This document shows, piece after piece, positions 27,449 to 36,592 of a DNA stretch of 64,000 nucleotides. The notes beneath the pieces were generated by a model that was given only the letters and a program-made list of their open reading frames with translations, made no database searches and was not told the origin of the DNA. Position 1 is the first letter of the stretch. The number at the start of each line of letters is the position of its first letter. Origin of the DNA: Mycobacterium sp. PO1 (lineage in GTDB: Bacteria; Actinomycetota; Actinomycetes; Mycobacteriales; Mycobacteriaceae); assembly GCF_017312405.1 (NCBI RefSeq), contig NZ_BLTG01000007.1:1-64000 (forward strand), in the 5' to 3' direction. The position numbers were made by a program, and so were the translations under genes.

Positions 27449-28197
27449 TGTCCGGTTCCCATCCGGTATCCGACACCTCGAACCGTGGCGATGTAGCGGG
27501 GGCGTGCGGCGTCGTCGCCGAGTTTGCGTCGTAAGTGTCCGATGTGGACGTCGACGAGGTGTTCGTTGCCGACCCAGGGTTCGTCGCGGATTATTTCGAG
27601 AAGTTGTCGGCGGCTCAGCACGATTCCTGGCCGCGCGGACAGGGCTTCGAGAATGTCGAATTCGGTGCGGGTCAACAGGATTAGTTCGTCGTCGATATGT
27701 ACCTCGCGGGCGGCGACGTTGATGCTCAGTGCGCCGAAGCGGCGCGGCGGGGCTGTCTCTCGTTCGGCGGGTGCGGCGGCTGTTTGCAGGATGCGGGGTC
27801 GCCGCAGCATGGCGCGGATGCGCGCGACCAGCTCGCGGGGACTGAAGGGTTTAGTGATGTAGTCGTCGGCGCCGACGGTGAGGCCGAGCACGGTATCCAG
27901 TTCGGTGTCACGGGCGGTGAGCATGACGACGTAGGCGTCGGAGAAGGTCCGCAATTGCCGGCAGACCTCGAGTCCGTCGATGCCGGGTAGGCCGAGGTCA
28001 AGGATGACGACATCGGGATCCAGGTCGCGTGCGACGGCGATTGCGTCGACACCGTTGCCGGCGACGACGGCTTCGAACTGCTCGCGTTCGAGATAGCTGG
28101 CCACCACTTCGGCCAGGGGGAGTTCGTCGTCGACGACCAGCGCGCGGTATCCCTTCGCGCTCTCAGGCGCGCCCAGGTGGTGGTGCTGCATGTCCAT
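27445..28197 (-). CDS. OmpR/PhoB-family response regulator
   Basis: 250 residues. The receiver has acid pair VVDDE, phospho-acceptor Asp67 (VILDLGLPG) and Lys in YITKPFSPREL. The C-terminal winged helix has SRRQLLEIIRDEPWVGN and DVHIGHLRRKLGD. A short His-rich start (MDMQHHHLG) is unusual. It is upstream of and overlaps the kinase gene. The 11-bp direct repeats at 25426, 28252 and 38338 are candidate binding sites, one of them in its own promoter. Confidence 0.93.
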   Translation of the reverse strand: MDMQHHHLGAPESAKGYRALVVDDELPLAEVVASYLEREQFEAVVAGNGVDAIAVARDLDPDVVILDLGLPGIDGLEVCRQLRTFSDAYVVMLTARDTELDTVLGLTVGADDYITKPFSPRELVARIRAMLRRPRILQTAAAPAERETAPPRRFGALSINVAAREVHIDDELILLTRTEFDILEALSARPGIVLSRRQLLEIIRDEPWVGNEHLVDVHIGHLRRKLGDDAARPRYIATVRGVGYRMGTGQ

Positions 28198-28251
28198 ATG
28201 GTGCCTGCTGGTGCGCCCGTAACCAGGTATGGCTGACCGGGCGGCTCGATC

Positions 28252-28268
28252 TTCAGCAGATCTTCACA
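28252..28268. promoter_or_regulatory. Direct-repeat box in the two-component promoter
   Basis: TTCAGC-AGATC-TTCACA has the same 11-base step as at 25426. It lies between the divergent response-regulator gene and the small membrane protein gene at 28327. Confidence 0.55.
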
Positions 28269-28326
28269 CGACTCATACCGTTTTCCTCCTGCGGTGGGGT
28301 GAGGCTCACTGTGAGGAGGGCCTGAC

Positions 28327-28581
28327 ATGCGTTGGCTGATGGACGTGTGCCCGAACAGTCTCGGGTGGCAAGCGTGGCTGATCCTGTGTGCCGTGGTCGT
28401 GGTGCTGTGGGCGGCTGCGATCGCCGGCGCGACGGCGCTATTTAACGCCTCTCGCTGGCCGCGTCGTTCGGGGCGGCCTGACGTGCCCGAGGAGGCCGAT
28501 TCGCAGGGGCCGCACCGCGGCGCACTGACCGGTCCACCTGCGCGGCATCGCGGCGACGTCAATATTCGATCAAGCGGGTGA
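28327..28581 (+). CDS. Small single-pass membrane protein
   Basis: 84 residues. One membrane helix is visible (about 14-38: WLILCAVVVVLWAAAIAGAT), followed by a charged cytoplasmic tail. It is divergent from the two-component operon across the direct-repeat box, so it may be coregulated. Its last 23 bases overlap the end of the convergent NlpC/P60 gene. It resembles short SHOCT-associated mycobacterial membrane proteins, but I cannot assign a family. Confidence 0.6.
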   Translation: MRWLMDVCPNSLGWQAWLILCAVVVVLWAAAIAGATALFNASRWPRRSGRPDVPEEADSQGPHRGALTGPPARHRGDVNIRSSG

Positions 28582-29962
28582 CGTAGGGCGTCATGCCGGA
28601 GGTGCGCACGGGCGAGATCTTGACGACCGACCCGGTGTAGGGGGCTTCGATCATCATGCCGTCGCCCAGATACATCGCTTCGTGCTGGCTGGCGTTGGGG
28701 CCGTAAAAGATGAGGTCACCGCGTCGCATCTGTGACGAGGGGATCTTGCGGCCTGCGTTGTATTGCGACCCGGAGTAGTGGTCGAGTTTGATGCCGACGC
28801 CGGCGAAGGCATACAGCATCAGGCCCGAACAGTCGAAACCCACGGTGTTGGCGCCCTGGTCGATGCCTCGTGACGGGCCGTTGGCGTTGCCGCCGCCCCA
28901 GGAGTAAGGCACGCCCAGTTGTGACATGGCGCGGCGAATCACGAACTCTGAGGCCTGGCGGCCGTAGAGGCGGGGGATGCGTCCGTTGGTGATGCCGGGA
29001 TCTGCGGCGGCGGTGACTGGAGACAGAATGCCGAGTTTGGTGAGGAACTTGCGGCCCATGTCGGCCGTCAGCTGCGCCGAGGTCGCCATGATCTTGAGGA
29101 CGGCATTGATGATGGCCACCGGGTCGCCGGCCACGTTAGCGCTGGGCACCATCGGCAGCGTGGTGTCCCACAGGCCCCCCTCGGTGGCGCCCCCCGGCGA
29201 CGTGGTGCCGCGGTCCCAGGGAGCGCCGGATACCGGCACAGTGCCGGGTTGCGCCGCACTGGGCGCGGCGGCTGTCGCCGCCACCGGTCGGGCAGCTTCC
29301 AGTCGAGCTTGAGCGGAGTCGCGTTCGGTAGCGAGCCGTTCGACCTCGCGTCGCTGTGCGGTAAACGTCTGCTGGGCGTCCCGGAGTGCGGCTACCGCGT
29401 CGTCTTGCCGGCGTTGGGCGTCTGCGGCGGCGCTCTCGGCGCGCGCCCGCGCTGCCGTCGCAGCAGAAAGCTTGTTGGCCTGATCGGTCTGCCGACGCAA
29501 GAGGTCGTCGTGGACCCGCTGGAAGCTGATGGTGAGGGTCTGCTGGGTCGAGGCCCCGGCCAGGATCTCCTCGGGACTTTGTGCCAGCGGCAACGCACCC
29601 GACGGCCCGTTCATATAGGTCGACGCGGCGAAGCGGTCAAAACGGTGTTGTGCGGCCTCGATCGCGTGTTGGCTGGCGGTAAGGGCTTGGTCGCTGGCAA
29701 CAACGTCGCGTCGGGCCTGCGCGAGGGTGTCGCGAGTGGCCGCGATTTCGACCAGGGCACGGTTGACGCCCTCTTGCTTGATCTGGATGTCGCTACCGAC
29801 GTCGGCCATCCGCTGGTTCGCTTCGGCGACCGCCGCAACCAATGAGGGAACGTCGTCGCGGTCGGGGCTGCCGTCATGCCCGGCAACAGCGGTACCCGGG
29901 GCGCTGAGCACCAGTGCCGGCATTAATGCGAAGAGACTCAGAAAAGAAGTGAGGCGCCGCAT
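28559..29962 (-). CDS. RipA-like NlpC/P60 endopeptidase
   Basis: 467 residues, close to the length of RipA. A signal peptide (first ~30 residues) is followed by a long coiled coil to about 210, a Pro-rich linker, and a C-terminal domain. Catalytic Cys378 is in VGFDCSGLMLYAF and the His in SQHEAMYLGDG. The core text NTVGFDCSGL and PSSQMRRGDLIFYGP matches the RipA/RipB group. It should hydrolyse the D-Glu to diaminopimelate bond and help cell separation. The ATG follows GAGGAGATTCG. It is divergent from blaI and lies next to the triple operator at 30032-30078. Confidence 0.92.
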   Translation of the reverse strand: MRRLTSFLSLFALMPALVLSAPGTAVAGHDGSPDRDDVPSLVAAVAEANQRMADVGSDIQIKQEGVNRALVEIAATRDTLAQARRDVVASDQALTASQHAIEAAQHRFDRFAASTYMNGPSGALPLAQSPEEILAGASTQQTLTISFQRVHDDLLRRQTDQANKLSAATAARARAESAAADAQRRQDDAVAALRDAQQTFTAQRREVERLATERDSAQARLEAARPVAATAAAPSAAQPGTVPVSGAPWDRGTTSPGGATEGGLWDTTLPMVPSANVAGDPVAIINAVLKIMATSAQLTADMGRKFLTKLGILSPVTAAADPGITNGRIPRLYGRQASEFVIRRAMSQLGVPYSWGGGNANGPSRGIDQGANTVGFDCSGLMLYAFAGVGIKLDHYSGSQYNAGRKIPSSQMRRGDLIFYGPNASQHEAMYLGDGMMIEAPYTGSVVKISPVRTSGMTPYVTRLIEY

Positions 29963-30031
29963 CGAATCTCCTCAGCTGGGGTGAGCGTTGTCGAGCCGCG
30001 CATCGAAGCCGAACGGCACCCGCGGCGCTCC

Positions 30032-30078
30032 TACTACCGAGCTAAGTACGTAGCACGATAGTACGTAGACGGAACGTA
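30032..30078. promoter_or_regulatory. Triple overlapping TAC-N11-GTA operator at the nlpC/blaI promoter
   Basis: The sequence reads TAC-N11-GTAC-N11-GTAC-N11-GTA, that is three dyads (30032-30048, 30047-30063, 30062-30078) at a 15-base pitch sharing GTAC centres. TACGTA occurs at 30047 and 30062, and AACGTA at 30073. It lies 70 bases upstream of the NlpC/P60 start and 225 upstream of blaI. This fits cooperative autoregulation by BlaI. Confidence 0.75.
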
Positions 30079-30302
30079 CATCACTTTGGTATCAGGAGGA
30101 ACGTCTGTCACAGTCTCAGGTCGGTTACGACTGTGCGCCACGGGCGCTAGTTTCACGCGCCGCGGCCGGTAGTGCAGATGCTGGCCCTATGCGGTCGAGG
30201 TGAGGCGTATCGCGGCTTTTCCCAGCTCGGCGGCTACATTGGGGGCTGAAGAGCTCGGGGCGCGAGGAGGCCAGCTCGTCGCGGAGAGCGGGAGAGGCGC
30301 AA

Positions 30303-30665
30303 ATGGAACAGCGAGGATTCGGCGACCTCGAAGCGGTGGTCATGGATTGCGTGTGGGATTACGCCGAGCCTGTCACGGTGCGTGAGGTTTTCGACGAGAT
30401 CTCTCAACGGCGGCAGATCGCGTACACCACCGTGATGTCGACGATGGACAACCTGTACCGCAAGCGCTGGTTGCAACGTCAGCGCGATGGGAAAGCGTAC
30501 GTGTATCAGGCGTCCATGAGCCGCGAGGAGCGTTCCGCGCGTTTGATGAAGGCCGCGTTCGACGCCGGCGGGGATACAGATGCGGTGCTGGCGTTCTTTG
30601 TTGAGCAGATGAACGCCGAGCAGTCCGCTCAATTGAAGGCGGCTCTGCGCAAGGGGCGTCGGTGA
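30303..30665 (+). CDS. blaI: BlaI/MecI/CopY-family transcriptional repressor
   Basis: 120 residues with the penicillinase-repressor winged helix: GDLEAVVMDCVWDYAEPVTV then REVFDEISQRRQIAYTTVMS, and the wing GKAYVYQASMSREE. The C-terminal dimerisation helices follow. The family represses beta-lactamase, PBP or copper genes and is inactivated by M56 proteases. It is directly coupled to an M56 gene, as in Rv1846c-Rv1845c of M. tuberculosis. Repeated dyads in its own and eight other promoters make it a likely local master regulator. The ATG follows GGGAGAGGCG. Confidence 0.93.
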   Translation: MEQRGFGDLEAVVMDCVWDYAEPVTVREVFDEISQRRQIAYTTVMSTMDNLYRKRWLQRQRDGKAYVYQASMSREERSARLMKAAFDAGGDTDAVLAFFVEQMNAEQSAQLKAALRKGRR

Positions 30666-31585
30666 TGACCGCCGCGCTGTGGCTGCTCCTCTACGGCAGC
30701 GCGCTGGCCTGGTGGGCGCCACCGGTCCTGAGGCGGATGACCCGTCACGGCATCAGCCCCCATATGGGAGTGGCCGCCTGGCTGGCCACCGTCGCCGCGA
30801 CGCTGACGGCGTGGCTCGTCGCGCTGATCATGGTCATCGGCGCAACGACGGACAGTATTCGTACGGGCGCGGTCGTGACGCTGTGCCTGGAGCTGTTTGG
30901 CTTCTCCGAGCACACCCCCATGGCCGGACGAATCGGTTCCGTTGTTCTCATCGCGGTAGGAACCCTGACGTCAGGGTTCGTCGTAATGCGGATCGGTCGC
31001 TGCTTGTCGCGGCTGCGGGCGCGAAGTCACGAGCACGCGCGTGCCGCGCGGATCGTCGGCCGACCCACCGACCATCCCAATGTGGTGGTCGTGGAGGCCG
31101 ACCGGCCTGCTGCCTACTGCGTGGTCGGACGCCCGAACGCCATCATCGTCACCTCCGCGGCGATGAAGTCGTTGAACCGATCACAGCTCAAAGCGGTTCT
31201 GGCGCATGAAAACGCGCACATCTCAGGGCGCCACCACCACATCCTCATGGCGCTCCGCGCTTTGGGGGGCACACTGCCGCGGCTTCCGCTTTTCGCGACG
31301 GCCCCTCATCGTGTGGGTGAACTGCTGGAGATGTGCGCTGACGACACCGCCGTGCGCCGCGTCGGCACGCATCCGCTGTTGGCTGGATTATCTGCTCTGG
31401 CCGGAGAACACCCGCCTGCACGGGAAGGCCTCGCCGCGGCGGGAACAGCGGTCATCGCGCGAGCGCAGCGCCTGCTCACCCCCACACGCCGGCACGTGCG
31501 ATGGCGCCACCGCATCTGCCTGGCAGCCGCGATCACCGCCATGCTCGCCACACCCGCCCTCATCCAGGTGCTCTGCCACCACTAG
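30665..31585 (+). CDS. M56-family membrane metallopeptidase (BlaR1-like, without sensor domain)
   Basis: 306 residues from the ATG that overlaps the blaI stop (TGATG). Several membrane helices (about 3-20, 35-60, 85-105, and one near the C-terminus) flank the protease motif LAHENAHISGRHHH (HENAH), with a further acidic segment, ELLEMCADDTAVRR. The penicillin-binding sensor domain of staphylococcal BlaR1 is absent, as in the mycobacterial Rv1845c type. Expected role: cleave or release BlaI when the envelope or a metal signal changes. Confidence 0.9.
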   Translation: MTAALWLLLYGSALAWWAPPVLRRMTRHGISPHMGVAAWLATVAATLTAWLVALIMVIGATTDSIRTGAVVTLCLELFGFSEHTPMAGRIGSVVLIAVGTLTSGFVVMRIGRCLSRLRARSHEHARAARIVGRPTDHPNVVVVEADRPAAYCVVGRPNAIIVTSAAMKSLNRSQLKAVLAHENAHISGRHHHILMALRALGGTLPRLPLFATAPHRVGELLEMCADDTAVRRVGTHPLLAGLSALAGEHPPAREGLAAAGTAVIARAQRLLTPTRRHVRWRHRICLAAAITAMLATPALIQVLCHH

Positions 31586-31918
31586 CGCCTCAACGCCCGC
31601 CGCACGTTCCGCAGGTGGAGCCAATGCGCGTAGGCCGCCAGCAAAGGAAACACCGCTTGGCGCGCGGGCCGATAGAGCGCAAATTATCTACGTAGTAAAA
31701 CCGTAGATGATCTGCGGTACAAGCAGCGCAACGATCTGTTGTATCTCCTTCGCGGAACCTCCAAAAGGGCGTTTTCGCAAGGGCATCGGGCGAAGTCGAT
31801 CGTGCGACGGAACGGCCGGATGGCTCGGCGCAACGGCGGTCGCGCTCTGATCACAACCCGGCATCGGCTAGGGGGCCGAGCCTGAATTCGCCGATCCGCT
31901 GCTACAGTCGGCAACATC
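31586..31918. other. Intergenic stretch between M56 and lpqS genes
   Basis: Apart from operator site 6 at 31689 I see no gene. The long distance from that site to the lpqS start leaves room for a leader or an unseen small gene. Confidence 0.45.
31689..31705. promoter_or_regulatory. TAC-N11-GTA operator, site 6
   Basis: TACGTAGTAAAACCGTA, within a perfect ATCTACG-N9-CGTAGAT inverted repeat (31686-31708). It lies upstream of the lpqS-like gene, about 210 bases before its start. Confidence 0.7.
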
Positions 31919-32335
31919 GTGAAGTACTTCGACGCGAACTCTGGGCAACGCCGCCGCGCCATCGTCGCGGCGTTGATCGCGTTCTGGACCGTCATCGTCG
32001 GAGCCGAGTGGGCACTGCCCGGCGTGAATGCGGCACCTACGCACGGACCGCACACCCTGGCCGCCAGTGCGGTCGGCGCGCCGATGTCTGTCGAGCTCGA
32101 CCACCCCCACCTCTCCCAACCCGACGCCGAGTGCACGCCCGACACCCTGGCCGAAGCGATCCTGCCGCGGGGAACGGTCTCCCTGATCGCGCTCGCGTTG
32201 GGCCTCGTCGTGGCTGTACTTCCGCTGCTGTGGTGCCAGGCGGCGAAGGCGCCTATCCGCGGTCCACCACGGAACGCCCGCGCCCTGCGCACCGGCCGCG
32301 ACGTGCTCGCCCACCTGTGTATCGCGCGCCGCTGA
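31919..32335 (+). CDS. lpqS: LpqS-like exported protein
   Basis: 138 residues. An N-terminal hydrophobic segment (AIVAALIAFWTVIVGAEWAL) is followed by a His-containing exterior (VELDHPHLSQPD). A second membrane helix and a C-terminal GPPRNARALRTGRDVLAHLC motif match the end of M. tuberculosis LpqS. LpqS is copper-induced in M. tuberculosis through RicR. Here the nearest recognisable operator is of the TAC-N11-GTA type. The GTG start is used as the best N-terminus. Confidence 0.8.
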   Translation: MKYFDANSGQRRRAIVAALIAFWTVIVGAEWALPGVNAAPTHGPHTLAASAVGAPMSVELDHPHLSQPDAECTPDTLAEAILPRGTVSLIALALGLVVAVLPLLWCQAAKAPIRGPPRNARALRTGRDVLAHLCIARR

Positions 32336-32437
32336 TCGGCTAGCGTCAGGCCCCGTCGTCTTCGACGGTGGCCGGTGACCGCTACCTGCCGTCAGTCGCC
32401 GTGCTTCGTCGCGGCCTCACAGAAGCGACATTCATCG

Positions 32438-33556
32438 ATGAATCCTGCCCTGCCAATCCGCCATGCACGCACTTCCCACACCCGATCGGCACAGCCACAA
32501 CGCGGCCGCAACGAGCGGCCGGCCACCATGGTCGGCCAGACCCCTGTCTTGAGAATCGGCGCACCGTTCACGTCAGAAGAGCGGGGCTTTTGGGCCAAAC
32601 TCGAAGGCTTCAACCCGGGAGGAATGAAAGACCGACCCGCGCTACACATGGTCGAACGCGCCCGCTCCCGCGGGGCACTTACCCCCGGCGCCCGCATCGT
32701 TGAATCCACCAGCGGGACGCTGGGATTGGGTCTCGCACTAGCCGGAACGGTCTACGGGCACCCCGTCACCTTGGTCACCGACCCCGGGATGGAGCCGATC
32801 ATTCAGAATATGCTCGCCGCATTCGGCGCCGACATCGAATTGGTCACTGAACCGCACCCACAGGGAGGCTGGCAGCAGGCTCGCCGTGACCGCGTGCAGA
32901 AGATCTTGGCCACCGACCCGCGCGCGTGGCATCCCGATCAATACAGCAACCCCGATAACGTCGAGGCCTACCGCGGGCTCGCGTTGGAACTGAACGAACA
33001 ACTCGGCGCCGTTGATGTCCTGGTGTGCTCGGTGGGCACCGGAGGCCACTCGGCCGGCGTCGCACGCGTCCTCCGAGAATTTAACCCGCAGCTGCGGCTG
33101 ATCGGCGTCGACACGGTGGGCTCGACGATCTTCGGCCAGCCCGCGGCTTCTCGGCTCATGCGAGGCCTGGGATCGAGCATCTATCCCGGCAACGTCGACT
33201 ACCAAGCGTTCAACGAAGTGCATTGGGTTGCCCCCGCGGAGTCGGTGTGGGCATGCCGCACCCTGGCGGCCACCCACTACGCCAGTGGCGGCTGGAGCGT
33301 CGGTGCGGTCGCCCTAGTTGCAGGCTGGGTCGCACGCAATAGCCCTGCCGGAGCCACTGTCGCAGCGATCTTCCCGGACGGCCCGCAACGCTACTTCGAC
33401 ACCATCTACAACGACGACTACTGCCGCGCCCACGGCCTGCTCGACGCAGCGCCCCCGAGGCATCCCGCCACCATTGAGGACCCGATGACCCAGACAGTCA
33501 CGGCGTGGACGCGATGCACCACCGTTGTCGACCCCACCGAGGTGCAGTCACGATGA
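32438..33556 (+). CDS. Cysteine-synthase-family PLP enzyme
   Basis: About 372 residues from the ATG at 32438; the true start may be earlier (32375) or at the MVGQTPVL segment (32528). The PLP lysine is in NPGGMKDRP (about Lys64), the phosphate loop is [11 protein letters not shown] and the glycine loop [10 protein letters not shown]. These are features of cysteine and cystathionine synthases. It is followed at once by an MFS gene (ATGA overlap). The product may therefore be a sulfur metabolite or an exported compound. Confidence 0.85.
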   Translation: MNPALPIRHARTSHTRSAQPQRGRNERPATMVGQTPVLRIGAPFTSEERGFWAKLEGFNPGGMKDRPALHMVERARSRGALTPGARIVESTSGTLGLGLALAGTVYGHPVTLVTDPGMEPIIQNMLAAFGADIELVTEPHPQGGWQQARRDRVQKILATDPRAWHPDQYSNPDNVEAYRGLALELNEQLGAVDVLVCSVGTGGHSAGVARVLREFNPQLRLIGVDTVGSTIFGQPAASRLMRGLGSSIYPGNVDYQAFNEVHWVAPAESVWACRTLAATHYASGGWSVGAVALVAGWVARNSPAGATVAAIFPDGPQRYFDTIYNDDYCRAHGLLDAAPPRHPATIEDPMTQTVTAWTRCTTVVDPTEVQSR

Positions 33557-34818
33557 CCCTGCTGTCAGCCTTCCGCAGCTTTGGTTGGCCCAGCCGGATG
33601 CTGATGATCAACCAATTCGGCATCAACCTGGGCTTTTACATGCTCATGCCTTACCTGGCCGGCTACCTCGCCGGCCCGTTGGGGCTGGCCGCGTGGGCCA
33701 TCGGCCTGGTGCTGGGTGTACGTAACTTCTCCCAGCAAGGCATGTTTCTCATCGGCGGCACTCTGGCAGACCGGCTGGGCTACAAACCGCTCATCGTCTG
33801 CGGATGTGTCCTCCGGACAGCAGGATTCGGCCTGCTCGTCTTCGCTGAATCGCTGCCGGCGGTTCTGATCGCCTCGGCAGCAACCGGCTTCGCCGGCGCC
33901 CTGTTCAATCCTGCGGTGCGCGCCTATCTGGCGGCCGACGCGGGCCCACGGCGCGTGGAAGCCTTCGCGGTGTTCAACGTGTTCTATCAGGCGGGCATTC
34001 TGGCCGGACCCCTTGTCGGGCTGGCCTTGATGTTCGTCGATTTCCGAATGACAGCTGCCGCCGCAGCGGTCGTGTTCGCAGCGCTGACCGTGGCCCAACT
34101 CTTAGCATTGCCCCACCGCGCCGCGGGGACACCTGATGAGAAGACATCGGTGCTGCAGGACTGGCGAACAGTAGCGGCCAACCGCTCCTTTCTGCTCTTC
34201 GCGGCGGCCATGATCGGGTCGTATGTTTTGTCATTCCAGGTCTATCTGGCATTGCCGCTTCAGGCGCGAGACCTGTTTCCGCGCAACGATTCCGTTGTCA
34301 CCGCCATGATCTTCGTGGTCTCGGGTCTGGTTGCTGTCCTCGGCCAGATGCGGATCACACGATGGTTCGCCCACCGCTGGGGCGCCGGCCGCTCGCTGGT
34401 GATCGGCATGCTGATCCTCGCGGCGTCGTTTTTGCCGCTGATCGTGCTGCCCGATGACACCAGGGCAGGCAGAGTCGCCGCCGCGACCGCGCTACTCGTC
34501 GCCACGGCGGTGCTGGCGGTCGGGTCGGCGGCCGTCTTCCCGTTCGAGATGGACACCGTCGTCTCATTGGCCAACAACCGTCTCATCGGAACGCACTACG
34601 GCTTCTACAACACCATCGTCGGAGTCGGCATTCTTGTTGGCAATCTGGCCACCGGCTCGCTGATGCAGGCCGCCCGAGATCTCGGGCAACCCTGGCTGCT
34701 GTGGGTTCTGCTGTCGGCAATCGGGCTGGCCTCCGCAGCGGCCTTGTTCCGGCTGGACCGACGGGGCCGACTTCAACCCGAACAGCTGACATCCTCTGGC
34801 GCGCAAACCCCCCGCTGA
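33553..34818 (+). CDS. MFS transporter
   Basis: About 421 residues and 12 membrane helices. The start at 33553 overlaps the preceding stop by four bases. The MFS motif A region is [16 protein letters not shown] between helices 2 and 3. It is coupled to the cysteine-synthase-like enzyme, so it probably exports that enzyme's product or a related sulfur compound; a drug efflux role is the alternative. Confidence 0.9.
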   Translation: MTLLSAFRSFGWPSRMLMINQFGINLGFYMLMPYLAGYLAGPLGLAAWAIGLVLGVRNFSQQGMFLIGGTLADRLGYKPLIVCGCVLRTAGFGLLVFAESLPAVLIASAATGFAGALFNPAVRAYLAADAGPRRVEAFAVFNVFYQAGILAGPLVGLALMFVDFRMTAAAAAVVFAALTVAQLLALPHRAAGTPDEKTSVLQDWRTVAANRSFLLFAAAMIGSYVLSFQVYLALPLQARDLFPRNDSVVTAMIFVVSGLVAVLGQMRITRWFAHRWGAGRSLVIGMLILAASFLPLIVLPDDTRAGRVAAATALLVATAVLAVGSAAVFPFEMDTVVSLANNRLIGTHYGFYNTIVGVGILVGNLATGSLMQAARDLGQPWLLWVLLSAIGLASAAALFRLDRRGRLQPEQLTSSGAQTPR

Positions 34819-34850
34819 ACACCCGAAGACGCGAACATGCCCGACACCCC

Positions 34851-34889
34851 ATATCGCCATCTACGTAGTAGCTACGTAGATGGCGATAT
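34851..34889. promoter_or_regulatory. 39-bp perfect palindrome with two TACGTA (operator, site 7)
   Basis: Two perfect 18-bp arms (ATATCGCCATCTACGTAG and its complement) flank TAG. The TACGTA hexamers at 34862 and 34873 have the same 11-base step as sites 1 and 8. It ends 40 bases before the orphan regulator start. It could also act as a terminator for the MFS gene, but no T-run follows. Confidence 0.75.
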
Positions 34890-34928
34890 GCTGGTTCCAG
34901 CATCCGCGCGGACACCTTCACGCCGTGA

Positions 34929-35675
34929 ATGGCCCACGCTGGCAAGGAGACTGCCACGACCATCGAGCCGCACCCCGCTTCGGGCAGCGTTGCCTCTCCG
35001 GCGATAGCTGCTGGGCGCATTCGCGTTCTGCTGGTTGAACCTCGGCGCATCTACGCCGACATGTTGGCCGGCACCCTGCGCGCCGAAGAGTTCGCCGTCG
35101 ACGTCGCACGCTCAGATGCTGCAGCGCTCACCGCGGTGCGCGACGATGACCCCGACGTGGTGGTGGTGTGCCTGGGATCATCCGCGCACGGCGCCGTCGT
35201 CCTTGACCGTGTTCGCCAGGCCGCCCATTGCGGCGTCGTCGCGCTCGCCGACACAGAGATGGCGCCACTGATATCGCGCGTCGGAGTGGTTCCCATCGGC
35301 TCCCGCGACATACTCAACACGCGAATACGGCAGACACTCAGGCATTCTCACCAACGCAGCGAGGACGGCGGCGCCCAGCGACGCCACGTCGACGATCTGG
35401 TGATCGACGTGGGGGTCCGGCGGGTCTATCAGCGCGGCAACGTCATATCGCTGACTCGAACGGAGTTCGCGATCCTTCGGGTTTTGTCCGATGATCCAGG
35501 GGAGCCCGTGACGTGCCGACGACTTCAGGAAGTCCTTTGGGGGGCGACGCAGCCCGGCGGGCGGTCGGCACTGGGCGTGCACATCGGCAATCTACGTCGC
35601 AAGCTCGGTGACGCCCCGTCTTGTCCGCGCTATGTCCGGACGGTCCGCGGCATCGGCTACTGTCTGGCCGGCTGA
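34929..35675 (+). CDS. Orphan OmpR-type regulator with a degenerate receiver
   Basis: 248 residues. The C-terminal winged helix is intact (LTRTEFAILRVLSDDPGEPV, SALGVHIGNLRRKLGD, VRGIGYCLAG). The receiver-like domain lacks the phospho-acceptor: Cys81 stands where Asp is expected (VVVVCLGSSAHG), and the acidic pair is reduced to VEPRR. No kinase is adjacent. It probably works without phosphorylation, perhaps through redox or metal at Cys. It is driven from the palindromic site 7. Confidence 0.88.
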   Translation: MAHAGKETATTIEPHPASGSVASPAIAAGRIRVLLVEPRRIYADMLAGTLRAEEFAVDVARSDAAALTAVRDDDPDVVVVCLGSSAHGAVVLDRVRQAAHCGVVALADTEMAPLISRVGVVPIGSRDILNTRIRQTLRHSHQRSEDGGAQRRHVDDLVIDVGVRRVYQRGNVISLTRTEFAILRVLSDDPGEPVTCRRLQEVLWGATQPGGRSALGVHIGNLRRKLGDAPSCPRYVRTVRGIGYCLAG

Positions 35676-35737
35676 ACCGTTACCCGGTGCGGACAAGGCT
35701 TTTGGCGGGAGGAAGCTGTTGGCGGAAGCGTTCGGGG

Positions 35738-36484
35738 TCAGGTCTCGATAATCCGTATGACGTAGGGTGTCATCCCGGCGGTACGCACCGGTGAAATCTT
35801 GATGGGAACGCCGGTTTGTTGCGCCTCGATCATTTTTCCGCCGCCGAGGTAGATCGCTTCGTGTTGGCTTCCGCCGGGCCCCCAGAACAGGAGGTCACCG
35901 CGTTTAGCTTGCGCGGGAGGTACCTTGCGGCCAGCGTTGTACTGGTCGCCGGACCATCGCGGCAACAGTACTCCGACGCCGGCGAAGGCGAATCGTGTCA
36001 GTCCTGAGCAGTCGAAACCGACGGTGCCTGCGCCTTGGTCGACACCGCGACTAGGGCCGGTGAGGCTGCCCCCTCCCCAGGAGTAGGGAACGCCGATCTG
36101 CGTTCCTGCCCTGCGGATAACGTATTCGATCGCCTGGGCACCGTAGAGACGGTTGCCGCGGACGCTCGTTTGGGGGCTTGCCGCGGGACTGACGAGTCCG
36201 AGACTGCCCAGGAAGCTACGCCCCAAATCCATCGCAGTCTGGGTGGCAACGGCCGTCGCCTGCAAGGACGCGTTGGCGATGGCAACCGGATCGCCGGGCG
36301 CTCCCGCACTGGGGATCTTGGGCAGGAGTGGATCCCACGGACCGCCTGTCGGCTCGGCGGAGGCTGCTGGGGTGCACGCCAAAAGTACCGTCGCGACGAC
36401 GGCAACGATCACCCCAGTCAGGCGAAAGCCGGACGCAGATACGCGGCCTTCCTCCGGGCGGGCGCATCGGGCCATCGGTTCCAT
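35738..36484 (-). CDS. RipB-like short NlpC/P60 endopeptidase
   Basis: 248 residues. A signal peptide (VIVAVVATVLLACTPAASAE) leads to a domain without coiled coil. Catalytic Cys is in VGFDCSGLTRFAFAG and His in SQHEAIYLGGG. The C-terminal VRTAGMTPYVIRIIE is nearly the same as in the RipA-like protein at 28559. It resembles RipB of M. tuberculosis. Operator site 8 lies 92 bases upstream. It is convergent with the orphan regulator. Confidence 0.92.
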   Translation of the reverse strand: MEPMARCARPEEGRVSASGFRLTGVIVAVVATVLLACTPAASAEPTGGPWDPLLPKIPSAGAPGDPVAIANASLQATAVATQTAMDLGRSFLGSLGLVSPAASPQTSVRGNRLYGAQAIEYVIRRAGTQIGVPYSWGGGSLTGPSRGVDQGAGTVGFDCSGLTRFAFAGVGVLLPRWSGDQYNAGRKVPPAQAKRGDLLFWGPGGSQHEAIYLGGGKMIEAQQTGVPIKISPVRTAGMTPYVIRIIET

Positions 36485-36575
36485 ATGGCGTTCTTTCTTT
36501 CGGCTGTCGGAGCGCCGGTGATTGGTTTCGCCAAAAAAGGCGAAGCAGAGCGTTCCGTACTGTGCAGCAACGATG

Positions 36576-36592
36576 TACGTAGCGAATACGTA
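36576..36592. promoter_or_regulatory. TACGTA-N5-TACGTA operator, site 8
   Basis: TACGTAGCGAATACGTA, two exact hexamers at an 11-base step, upstream of the RipB-like gene. Confidence 0.75.
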
